A stretch of DNA of 10,000 bases from Theodoxus fluviatilis. Taxonomy: Eukaryota > Mollusca > Gastropoda > Cycloneritida > Neritidae. The notes below the pieces were generated by a model. The model saw only the letters and a program-made list of their open reading frames with translations. It searched no databases and had not been told where the DNA came from. Within the stretch, counting starts at the first letter, position 1, and each line of letters starts with the position of its first letter. This document shows, piece after piece, positions 1 to 8,245 of the stretch. The DNA lies in the NCBI GenBank assembly GCA_034096865.1, contig JAWQFJ010017256.1, positions 10,001-20,000 on the forward strand. The letters run 5' to 3'. The position numbers were made by a program, and so were the translations under genes.

Positions 1-351
1 GCAATTCATTGAAGGTGAACAACCGGAGAAATTGATATATGACCTTCCCTAAGTAGTTTTAGTGATTTTCGTGATCAACGGCCTTACATTGACTACAAAA
101 GATAATAGGCTGTAAAAAGTCAGTCAGTCAGTCACTCAGTCTCTCAGTCAGTCATTGAGTCAGTCACTCATTCATTCATTCATTCATTTATTCATTCATT
201 CATTCATTCATTCATTCATTCATTCATTCATTCATTCATTCATTCATTCATTCATTCATTTATTCATTCATTCATTTATTCATTCATTCATTCATTCATT
301 CATTCATTCATTTATTCAGTTACTCGGTCAACTCTCTCCTTCCCCCCACAG
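1..351 (+). other. 3' end of the intron preceding the last EVA-1 exon
   Basis: This stretch has no supported exon and ends in a textbook acceptor. A polypyrimidine run (ctctctccttcccccc, 332-347) is followed by CAG at 349-351. A plausible branch point is TCAAC at 328-332, with A331 about 20 nt upstream of the AG. The first coding base after the splice is 352, and the reading frame implies a phase-1 intron, because the first codon of the exon is split with one base in the upstream exon. Bases 1-116 are ordinary AT-rich sequence in which I recognise nothing. Most of the remainder is a tetranucleotide array annotated separately. The open frame that crosses the array into the exon in another register only yields a repeated Ser-Phe-Ile-His peptide and is not a gene. 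Confidence 0.75.
117..328. repeat. Compound tetranucleotide microsatellite, CATT core with CAGT flanks
   Basis: Read in steps of four from 121, every unit stays in the same register. CAGT-like units (CAGT, CACT, CTCT, GAGT, one CATT) occupy 121-168. A CATT array fills 169-316 (37 units, with TATT variants at 189, 261, 277 and 313). CAGT, TACT and CGGT follow at 317-328. The core is almost pure while the flanks are degenerate, the pattern expected when an older CAGT array acquired a G-to-T variant that then expanded in the middle. The array ends about 20 bp before the splice acceptor of the EVA-1 exon. It is intronic on the present model. Confidence 0.95.
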
Positions 352-647
352 AGAACGAGGAGAAGGCGCTGCTGTACCTCATCCTAGGTGTGTGTGTGGG
401 GCTGATATTGCTGCTGGTGGTGGTGCTGGCCAAAGTGTGCTGGGACTTCAAACGGCGGTCGCGAGCCAAGCTGGATGTGACAGAGCCCACCCACAGCCAG
501 AGCCTGCCCCCCAACCACCACGCCCTGGAGGCGGCCAGGCTGGAGCGGGTGGACTCCCTGGACAGAATCGAGGTGGTGCGCTTCAGCCCCAGGGGCACGT
601 TGCGCGGCGACCCTGGCAATCGGAGTTTGAGCAACTATTACGGATGA
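352..647 (+). CDS. eva-1: EVA-1 / FAM176-family transmembrane protein, terminal exon (partial)
   Basis: This exon encodes the last 97 residues plus a split first codon of an EVA-1-type protein, ending at a TGA at 645-647. Residues 5-26 (366-431) form one strongly hydrophobic helix containing LGVCVGL, which matches the GVCxGL core of the family's membrane segment. It is followed by KVCWDFKRRSR, a basic stop-transfer, and a roughly 60-residue cytoplasmic tail. The tail ends GNRSLSNYYG, matching the RSLxxYY ending known from human EVA1A, with one extra Gly. In C. elegans EVA-1 is a receptor with extracellular SUEL-type lectin domains that acts with SAX-3/Robo in SLT-1 axon guidance. Vertebrates have EVA1A, EVA1B and EVA1C. 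Any lectin domains would lie in upstream exons outside the window, so this exon alone cannot tell an EVA1C-like from an EVA1A-like form. The start is set by the CAG acceptor at 349-351. The exon is CpG-rich (17 CpG in 296 bp), unlike its surroundings. Family assignment is firm, the exact paralogue less so. Confidence 0.87.
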
Positions 648-750
648 CTAGAGGCCCAAGAGCCGCTTGTGTACGAATCATCCGTGTAGTTCGCTCTGCA
701 CTAGCACCTGGTAGAACAGGGGTAGGAGTCAGGATGAATAGGTCATGCAC

Positions 751-764
751 GGGGGGGGGAGGGG
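751..764 (+). repeat. Short G-rich tract (G9-A-G4)
   Basis: Nine consecutive G residues, one A and four G residues lie about 100 bp after the EVA-1 stop codon. The tract is too short for four separate GGG runs, so a stable three-layer G-quadruplex is not supported. Slippage or sequencing error in its length is likely. Confidence 0.7.
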
Positions 765-805
765 TGAAGTGAAAGCTGGAAATGGAAAAAGTCCCACCCA
801 GAGAT

Positions 806-931
806 GTGAAGTTCTGCAGGTGAAAAGTGAAGTTCATCAAGTGGGAGGTGAAGTCCTGCAATCGAAATTGAGGTTCTGCAGGTGAAGGTGAAGTTTTGCC
901 AGGTGAGAAGGAAAGTTCTGCCAGGTGCAAT
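806..931 (+). repeat. Degenerate 21-bp minisatellite, about six copies
   Basis: Six consecutive related units begin at 806, 827, 848, 870, 888 and 911, with lengths between 18 and 23 bp. The consensus is close to GTGAAGTTCTGCAGGTGAAA. Units differ by substitutions and small indels, so the array is old. The typical unit is a multiple of three, so one minus-strand frame through it (583-1065) reads a repeated His-Leu-Gln-Asn-Phe-Thr-like heptad. I attribute that frame to the repeat and not to a gene. The array lies about 160 bp after the EVA-1 stop codon, within the presumed 3' UTR. Confidence 0.8.
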
Positions 932-3313
932 AGCGTGTCAGGGTAGCTGTGCCTTGCTGGCCCAGAGGTCGTCGTGCAGAGCAAAATGGTGTCCCCCTCA
1001 CTGGAGCCTCTTGGTGCTGTAGGGAACTGCACGGCCTCAGTGCTGGGTTCTGTGTTCTGGAGCAAGCAGTGTTGACCATTGCTAGCATGGAGGTGCGAGG
1101 AGTGAGGAGCTACTGCAACGGATGAAGACTACACAAGCCGCTCTTGGAGAAACCGTAGAAGTGTGAGAACCACACCAGGACTTGGCTTTCAGAGACAAAT
1201 GGTTCCCAAGTGAGATGACGGAGGTGCTATGAGAACGATGTGCTCGCCATCTTGCCCTGAATTTCTGTGTCCAGAAAGATTCAAGATGTCTCATGGTTAA
1301 ACAGACACCGTGATGGAAGAAAGCATACACAAAGGTGCTACCAAAGATTCTGTGTGTTGGAGAATCCTGTTTGATACTGAAGAGAATGGCATCATTGTGA
1401 AAGATGTGCATGCACAGACTCTGAGTCTGAGGAATTGGGCAATCATCGGATCTGTTTTTCTCTGCTGTGATTCATGAGAAATGGTTGAGAGGGATTTCAT
1501 GGCGAAATCATTCACTGAAGAAAAGAACCACTCTGCCTTCAGCAAGAACCACTGAATATCTTGCTTGGACCACTTCTTGAATACTAAGCCCACATTTCTG
1601 TGATCTGACATTATGTGCCATGGAGTTAGGGTGTTCTACCCAGACTTTTACACACACTGAAGGGCAAGGAATGCCTAATGGACCACACACACATGTACTT
1701 TGTAGTGACTGCAAACTGATCACAGCTTTGGAAGAGGATTTGCTATGGCAGCATGAATTTGTCCTCATGTCCTGCTTTGACCAACAGATGAAAAAATCTG
1801 GAGGATTCATAAAAGGTTGATTGGATTTGCCATTGCTTTGTACAGAAATGTAAGATTACCATAATTGACATTCTCTGACATTAACAAGTGAGGCTGTAGA
1901 ATGAAGTTATTTGAAACATGACACCATGGACATCCTGCACAGATGAATGAATGAGAACAGTAGCCTTTAGTGACTTCAGAAAAAAGAAAAGGCTGACACA
2001 TCAGGTTTGAGGGAACACTTGTTTACAAGCATCCAGTCCTACTTTGTACGTGAATGATGAGTCATCACAGAAAGAGAAAAACATTTGTGAGGGTTAGCCT
2101 CACCTGAGGAACTTTCTTGTGACAGTGGCCCAATAGCAGACCTCAGTGTGGAGAAAAGATTTGAGTTCCCTGGACCTGATGGATGTCTGTGACAGCTGCA
2201 GGGAGGGGAGCATGGTAGATGCATCAGGACCTAATCCCATGCTCTGATGGCACCATGCTGCAGTCTGCCAGAACAGCGTGCCTGGTGTTGGAGTTCCTAG
2301 ACCTAGCATAGCAAATGATGGCATATGTGCAGCACCTTCATTTAGGCTTCTACTCCATCACTGAGACCTGACTTTGGAGAGACGGATGAAACCAAAAATC
2401 CCTAAGGGGCTAGTAGGGCACTGTGCAAGGTTGAGGTCTATGGTTTATTCACATAGATGGAGGGGACTCACTGCTCATTTTCTGGGAAAGGCACATCACT
2501 GAGTAAGCTATCACACCTGACAAGGCCTTGAGTGAGTTCATGTCCTGTGTGAAAAGTTTTAGTTGTGGACAGTTCCAGTGCATCAACAATAGTCGGCCAT
2601 GTCCAAGTTCAGCTGAGGGTGCTGTGAGAACATAAAACAGATGCAGAGAACAAGATGGCATGCAGAATCCTCTGTATGAACACATCTGGTGTGTTGTCAT
2701 GCTGCATCCAAGAAAATCTATTGCTGTCACACACCAGTAGGGGTCATACATGTTTACACAGAGAAGTGCAAGCTTTCAATACCAAGGGTCTGGTTTCAAT
2801 CAGCTTACCGAAATGTGATATTTTGAAGAATGGGATGCTGTTCAGAATCAAAGTGTCATGTTTCTGTTGGCAAGGCTACACTTTCTACAGCTGCTAGATT
2901 TTAAAAATATCTTTGACATTGCCCTGGCATTTTTATCTGTCTGAGAAAAGTGTTGTGAATCTATCATTTGGTGCTACGCGTAACATCTGACAACAGTCAG
3001 TATGGCAGATAAATCAGTGAACAGATTTTGGTTTTGGAAGACTCTTTAAAGGTAATTTGACTTTGCAGACAAGTAGCAAATTATTTTTATTTTAAATGAA
3101 ATTCTAACATTGTGCATATTTTGAAATTGCTATTTTTAACAGTGTTGGTAACAAATTTTAAGGGTAATTTCATATCTTTGATATTTTCAAATTAAGGAGC
3201 ATGTACTGATGTAGCCTGATAATTTTTCAAAATGCAACTTTCCATTCTGCATCAGATGTTTAGGTTCAAGGCCAAGACACTGTCTGCAGTGATCGACCTA
3301 GAGGAGGCAAATA

Positions 3314-3321
3314 TACATGTA
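3314..3321. repeat. TACATGTA word inside a 14-bp perfect palindrome (3311-3324)
   Basis: The sequence ATATACATGTATAT at 3311-3324 equals its own reverse complement. Its core TACATGTA recurs at 3993-4000, 6722-6729 and 9443-9450. No function can be assigned from sequence. Confidence 0.6.
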
Positions 3322-4082
3322 TATCAATCCAACATTTATCAGCAATCATGGTCAGGGAAAAGAAAAGCTCTGTCTTAGAATGAAAATGCTGTGAAGGCCA
3401 TTGTAGATATTCATAGAAGCCTTGTGAAAGATGTGGGTTGAAGAGAGTTGTCAACCGGTGAATTTTCCCTTCTCCACATGTCCTGAGAAGAACCAATCCC
3501 TCTCCTCCTTCTGTGTCACATAGACAATGCAGAAATCATGATTGGCTTGTGTAATCTGCCAATGGTCATCCTCATCCAGTTGTCTTTGAAGAGCATGGAA
3601 TTCTGCACCAGCTGCAGGCACATACACACATGTTTATCTAATCATCATAGACCACAGTTGATGTACCCAGTGTGTGCAGTCAGTGTTCTTAGCTGTGCTG
3701 GTCAAACTTAAAGCACTGCAGTATGCTGCAGTAACAACATGGTTTGAGCATAGATCAGCTGAACAGAAAAACTTTAACTTAGATTTCACATTGTTCTCTT
3801 TAATGGTTAAAAAATGTATCTGACAACCATGAATCCTCAACAAATTATTTAACATTTTACAAAACATTCTACCAGCAAGCTTGAAAAGTTATACTTCTTG
3901 AAAATTGACATACACCAGCTATCAAATGCAGACTCCAGAAACAGTGAACTGGATTTGCTGCTTCTCAACTGCCCTGTCTTGAAGATAGAATATACATGTA
4001 GTTCCAAGAGATTGTGAAATCTGTTTCTCGGTGAACAAAGAATGAGATAAGCTCATAGCTATCTTGCTGTTTCACATGATTT

Positions 4083-4139
4083 ATTAAACACCTTAAGATA
4101 TGTTCCAGAAGTAAGCATATTATGTAAGATGTTTTTTTT
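4083..4139 (+). terminator. Candidate polyadenylation signal with downstream GU-rich tract
   Basis: ATTAAA at 4083-4088 is the first common hexamer variant after the EVA-1 stop codon. It is followed about 30-50 nt later by a GU-rich stretch (tatgtaagat, then a G and eight T residues ending at 4139), the normal arrangement of a cleavage/polyadenylation site. Such hexamers are common by chance in AT-rich DNA, so this is only a candidate end for the EVA-1-family transcript. Confidence 0.3.
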
Positions 4140-4161
4140 AATAAGCAAATTATCTAAAATG
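4112..4161. repeat. Imperfect 20-bp direct repeat, period 30
   Basis: TAAGCATATTATGTAAGATG at 4112-4131 and TAAGCAAATTATCTAAAATG at 4142-4161 agree at 17 of 20 positions and are spaced 30 bp start to start. The poly-T run lies between them. It may be a remnant of a small local duplication. AT-rich composition reduces its significance. Confidence 0.5.
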
Positions 4162-5596
4162 ATTCCATCATTTTACATAGTTCAGTGAAGGTGGAATGCA
4201 AGGTTTGCACAAAACATTTTGAGAATGTGTTCAGCAAATCTAACACAGAATTTAGTCAAAGTTTGGTGCTAATTTACAAAAATGGCAGTGCATCTTTTAA
4301 AATTATTCTGGAGTTCCACTACAGTTTCTATGAACTGGTAGCTTAGACACTTTGTACAACCTTCACTACTGACACTAGTAGTTCTATCCAAACCCATCAA
4401 CAACCAATGTCGGCACGTTATTGGAAGGGACCAAAACTGTTTTCTTAGAGATGAAGAGTGGCTTTGTTCACTTTGGTGTTTTCCAAGGCACAAGTGGAAG
4501 AGCTACATTAAGGCAAGGTTGCCCTCACTTTCCAGTGACTAATTGCATTTTTCCAGTCCTCATGGCAGGGAAGAGCTAGTCCTAGGCAACAAGTCCTTGA
4601 AGAAATCTGAAGGAAACCTCCCCTTGATCAGACCCTTTTTCAAAACTTGCCAAACAAGACTGCCAGCTTTCTCCACATGTTTGTATTGTACCCCAGTGGG
4701 AACTGCCTATTTGCTGTTGGTCCTGCCCTGAGTTTGCATGGGACAAAACTCCACAGGGGATAATAAGATGAAGTTTCCAGACCAATGCCAGAGACAAAAT
4801 CTATGACCTCCAGTTCCATATCCATGTGCTATGGCCATTTGAAGGTCCATCTGAAATTATCTTCAATAAGTTGAATAAGTTGTAGTAGCCTTCTCTCCCC
4901 ACAAGTTCCTCCTCTAACCATGTTGACATTATGCCCATAAGTCAGCTTGTGTGTGCTTTGGATGACTTTGATGGTGTACAGCTTGTGATTCTAACAGTGA
5001 TTTCTCTGTGTTGGTTCATGAGCAAGCTTGCACTGTTCAGGGAAAACCATTTTGAAATGATATATCTGTCCAGATGTGTTCAATTTTTTTTTGCCATTTT
5101 TGTATGTTCTAGGTCATAAGCTGACAAAGCCTGATGCCTCATCACATGCATAATACTGTATGTTCATGGAAATGACTTTTCTTTGCTGTGTCCCTGCGGT
5201 CATGTGCATATTGTCAGCCAAGCTCAAAGCAAGCCTGCTTCTGCTGTGTTCCTTTCCTTGCCACAAACAGCCACTGCTTTGAAGGAAAGTTCCAGATGTC
5301 TCACCCAATGATAAAGCATTACATGTTCTGGCAGCTACTTTCCAGGCCTCACTTGCAACTCTTGAAGTATAATCACAAGAGGTTTTGTTTTCACTCATCT
5401 TTCCCATTTTCTACACTAGTCTGAGCTATATTCTGTATCCTCTCTGCACTTGCTATCTCGCTAAAAGTGTTCCTTCTTTCGATAACCACATATATTCACC
5501 CACCTTAAATGCTTGAATCCTGCCTTTGTCAACCCAGTGTTTTTCTACATTGTATCTGCACTTTTCAAAGTAAACAAACATAATTGCTTCATTTAT
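4162..5596. other. Non-coding stretch, C-rich on the plus strand toward its end
   Basis: I see no recognisable gene here. Short frames on both strands (for example 4543-4731 plus, 5114-5407 minus and 5188-5424 plus) have no recognisable domain and overlap in opposite directions. Plus-strand composition becomes pyrimidine-rich: 5401-5580 holds 19 G against 49 C, the reverse of the region just after the EVA-1 exon. This could reflect an unannotated minus-strand transcript. No splice-framed coding exon is evident. Confidence 0.5.
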
Positions 5597-5653
5597 AATA
5601 AAAAAATATATAATCTACTATTGTCATCAGCTAAGAATTTGTAGCTGTTTTCA
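5597..5653 (+). terminator. Candidate canonical polyadenylation signal
   Basis: AATAAA at 5597-5602 is the first canonical hexamer after the EVA-1 stop codon. A U/GU-rich segment (tttgtagctgtttt) follows about 40 nt later. It would imply a 3' UTR of roughly 5 kb. The plus-strand C excess around it argues somewhat against plus-strand transcription here, so confidence is low. Further AATAAA words at 7526, 7954, 8868 and 9876 are probably chance. Confidence 0.2.
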
Positions 5654-6716
5654 CACCTTCATACCATATATGGGGTAGCAATAACTTCACCAAAGACTAT
5701 TACTTTTCTCACCCATAGGTTACTCTTTAATCAGTACCACATACTATGTGTCATCATCCTTGTATGTTGACAGTGAGAGAGACAGTTCTAACCATGTGCT
5801 GTATCATCCAGTGGTCACTTGAACTGACAGGCATGTTCTTGTCTTGTGTACATAGTGGATTCCTTCTGATGGCAGGAGATGAGCGTGCTGGGTTGGTGTA
5901 ACTTGGTGTAGCATTTTGAAATCTGGTCTACCTCATTTGCTAGTCTCCTTTATTGTCATAAAACTTGTTTTGAAAATATTTTCACTAAGGGGATTAAAAA
6001 ATCTCTTGACACACATATTGGAGAATCTGCATGAAAATAGATAATATTGGCAGCTTTGGATGAAATATGATCCTCCAATGGTACACATGTTCAAATCAAA
6101 ACTTCATGGGGAAAAAATTCCTGGAAATTATGGACAGTGAAGCATTATCACTTGATGCTGGTCAAAGATTGGCATAAGGCTCATTATCCCAGAAGTCACA
6201 TCTACCTCAGCTTGGATTTAACTGCAAAAATTCAAGTGAGATTATTTCACCTGACGTGGTCAGAAGCAGCTTATTAGAGCAAGTCCACGGGATGCGTTTT
6301 GCATAGATCTTCACTTGGTACTCATGTGAAATAGTAAGCAACTAATTCTCACTCTCAGTGGCGTTTTCATCTCAAGCTGCGAAATGCTGGTAGTTATTTT
6401 CCTGTCCAACTATGTCATCATAATATATATTTCTTTAAGTCTACATATAATTAACCTTAGCCAAGTTGTTCTATGTAACTGACTTCCTTCTTGATTAATG
6501 AATGAGTTCTTAATTCTTTAAGTGTTGTTTAACATCTGATACAGCCTGATGAATGATTAACATCAATAGAAAGGGTAAATTTTTCTAACAAATACAAACT
6601 TGAACATTCAGAGGATTCCTTGCTGAGCACATATGGCAATCACATTAGAAATCTAGTCAAGAGGGACTTTGATGCTAGCACAAGTTAGGCATGTACATTA
6701 TGGACAAATGTGATGT
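5654..6716. other. AT-rich non-coding stretch
   Basis: I see no open frame of recognisable coding character, RNA gene or repeat array in this stretch. It is probably intergenic or intronic. Confidence 0.5.
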
Positions 6717-6734
6717 GTACATACATGTATGTAC
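6717..6734. repeat. Perfect 18-bp palindrome
   Basis: GTACATACATGTATGTAC is identical to its reverse complement with no spacer. The surroundings (about 6711-6770) are rich in alternating purine-pyrimidine steps such as TGTGTATGCATATATA. It could extrude as a small cruciform or bind a dimeric protein, or it could be a chance product of TACATGTA-like simple sequence. The minus-strand frame across it (6685-6909) is not gene-like. Confidence 0.9.
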
Positions 6735-7866
6735 TTAAACATCTGTGTATGCATATATATTTGTACTGTGCAAGGATGTGTGCAGTTATTAGTTTTTGTT
6801 GCCATGATGATATTTTTGGCGTCGTGCTGTTGAGACAAATACTTGCAACTACTGAAAGCAGTATCTTGATCTGTTGATATTTATTGCTTCTTTGACATTT
6901 GGCATACAATCATTCTTCCATATTTTGTTCTCTACTCATTCCATGGATACAAGTTTCCTTTCTGTAATCTTGTAGCAAGTCTTCAAAGACATGCATCTCT
7001 CATCTTTTCTGAATATAAATAATGAAATTGTTACGGGAACATGGCTTTTCCCAATCTACTGGAACCAAGGGCAACCACTGAAAGTAGGGCAATTTTTCAT
7101 CATAATCCATGTTCATTTTTCAGTTGCCTGTGATGAGTTATAGGGCCACATAAGTCTGTGGATCAGTATTTCTTGTTTAAAAAAAATTAATATTTGATTT
7201 ATGTTTTCTAATATTGGATCAGACGTTTGACATGGCACAGTAGTTATTGAAGCCATGCAAGCCAGTTTAAAATTCAGAATTGGTGTGTAAGAGTTGAAAT
7301 GGGGAGTCTTATTTCATGAGGAGGATGAGAGTGGACGATGGAGAAGAAAAGCACTCTTGCTAAATCATAACGCAATAATGAACTGAAGAGAAAATCAGCA
7401 CCGAGACTGCAAGTTTCAGTGTATTGCATTTTACTCGGATTTCAGGCACTAAAATAGCTGCAGTGTTATAAAAAATGTAGTTAGAAATTTTTTTCTTAAA
7501 ATGCCATTTGTTATCTAAGAGTAGCAATAAATGACAGTTCGTCTCATAGCATTCATGTACAACATAAGATCAACTGTAAAATTTTCCTCCAAGTTTAGAT
7601 GTTTTTATTGTATTAGCACACAACACAGCTTGCCTGTTATTCCTGTTTACAAAGACAAAATATCAAGTGTTTTTTAAAGAATTTTTTATTAACTTTTTTT
7701 TCCCTGTTGTGTGTGAAACTGACAAGTGCATAACTTGCACTTTTAAAGGTGAATATTAACCACAGGGATGTCTTGTCTGTGTGTCAGTGAAATTGGATAT
7801 CTATGCCGTGTCCATTGTTCCTACGTTTTGATCATTGAACTTGTCCAGAAATGACCGTCATTACAT
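6735..7866. other. AT-rich non-coding stretch with a small hairpin
   Basis: No gene is supported here. The only local structure I note is an inverted repeat at 7724-7742 (AAGTGCA, loop TAACT, TGCACTT), a 7-bp stem far too short for a microRNA precursor. T-rich runs occur near 7670-7700. Confidence 0.5.
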
Positions 7867-7912
7867 CGAACCCTCGCAGGTTGTGCATTTTGTAAGCGCG
7901 TCTGACTCCAGA
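7867..7912 (+). pseudogene. tRNA-Trp(CCA)-derived 5' half relic
   Basis: Bases 7895-7912 (AGCGCGTCTGACTCCAGA) are identical to the end of the D-arm through the anticodon loop of animal tRNA-Trp. The 5' anticodon strand is TCTGA (7901-7905), the loop is CTCCAGA and the CCA anticodon sits at 7908-7910. Upstream, GTGCATTTTGT looks like a decayed D-arm/A-box, and CCCTCG near 7871 resembles the acceptor 5' strand, but these are weak. The 3' half is missing: the bases after the loop (CATCC) cannot pair with TCTGA and no T-arm with GGTTCRA follows. It therefore cannot be a working tRNA. It may be a truncated tRNA pseudogene or the head of a tRNA-Trp-derived SINE. The 18-base identity is firm, the extension to 7867 is tentative. 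Confidence 0.6.
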
Positions 7913-8205
7913 CATCCAATCCACTTTGTTTTCTATGCCATTGCATGTCTGAAAATAAACCACCTGTGGGTTCATTTATTTTCCTTGTTACATGTCATTT
8001 GTTGTTCAAGCCAAATTTTAATAATTACATTCATTTTATAATAGTTCCACGTCAACTGATAAATGTATGGGATCATGCTGCCATAGTTCATGCTATCTGA
8101 CTTTTCACGAAAAAGATTTGTTATAATTAAGAAATGATTCCAAGACATTACTACATTAATTGGATGGGTCAGTCCCTTTCGTATCCCTTTGGTACCGTAT
8201 TGACT
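7913..8205. other. Non-coding stretch between the tRNA relic and the retroelement tail
   Basis: This AT-rich interval has no recognisable gene. The frames at 7835-8041 plus and 7972-8244 minus lack known domains, and the second one runs into the pentanucleotide repeat, giving a Cys-Ile-Val-Leu-like repeat peptide. Confidence 0.5.
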
Positions 8206-8245
8206 ACAATACAATACAATACAATTCAATACAATGCAATACAAA
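8206..8245. repeat. ACAAT pentanucleotide microsatellite (TATTG on the minus strand)
   Basis: Eight consecutive five-base units run from 8206 to 8245. Five are perfect ACAAT, and TCAAT (8226), GCAAT (8236) and ACAAA (8241) are variants. On the minus strand it is a TATTG tail that directly follows the conserved hairpin of the retroelement end annotated next. Confidence 0.95.

Larger units (their letters stand above)
648..4115 (+). other. Probable long 3' UTR of the EVA-1-family gene
   Basis: The stop codon of the EVA-1 exon is followed by about 3.4 kb without any recognisable coding region. Reading it through, I find no AATAAA or ATTAAA before ATTAAA at 4083-4088. Only weaker variants occur earlier, for example CATAAA near 1809 and 2632 and GATAAA near 3006. 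From 781 to 960 the plus strand holds 60 G against 28 C, a skew often seen on the sense strand of transcribed DNA. The short frames here on both strands (for example 1620-1820 plus and 2449-2751 minus) have no recognisable domain, overlap each other and look like chance frames. An unseen 3'-UTR intron, or an earlier end using a variant signal, cannot be excluded, so the 3' boundary is a guess. Confidence 0.45.

Noticed and set aside
751..764. G-quadruplex in the G9-A-G4 tract
   Set aside because: There is not enough sequence for four separate GGG runs with loops.
155..772. Long plus-strand open frame with a repeated Ser-Phe-Ile-His peptide
   Set aside because: It is a read-through of the CATT array, which lacks stop codons in every plus frame, followed by the wrong frame of the EVA-1 exon. 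The correct frame begins at the splice acceptor.
583..1065. 160-residue minus-strand open frame with a heptad-like HLQNFT repeat
   Set aside because: The repetition comes from the 21-bp minisatellite. The frame overlaps the coding exon antisense and shows no known domain or splice context.
1297..1810. Overlapping minus-strand frames that both contain a Trp-Ser-Lys-Gln-Asp string
   Set aside because: The shared string comes from a short similar plus-strand word (tgctt..gacca). Nothing around it is duplicated, and no domain is recognisable.
1620..1820. 66-residue plus-strand frame containing a CxxC pair
   Set aside because: It is short, overlaps a minus frame of greater length, and one CxxC is not enough for a zinc-binding domain. 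It is probably chance within a UTR.
7724..7742. MicroRNA precursor at the AAGTGCA/TGCACTT hairpin
   Set aside because: The stem is 7 bp and does not extend outward. A precursor needs roughly 20 or more paired bases.
7867..8245. One tRNA-headed SINE running from the tRNA-Trp relic to the pentamer repeat
   Set aside because: It is attractive in length, but the conserved hairpin beside the pentamers lies on the far side and places the element tail on the minus strand, opposite to the tRNA relic. The two are better treated as separate insertions.
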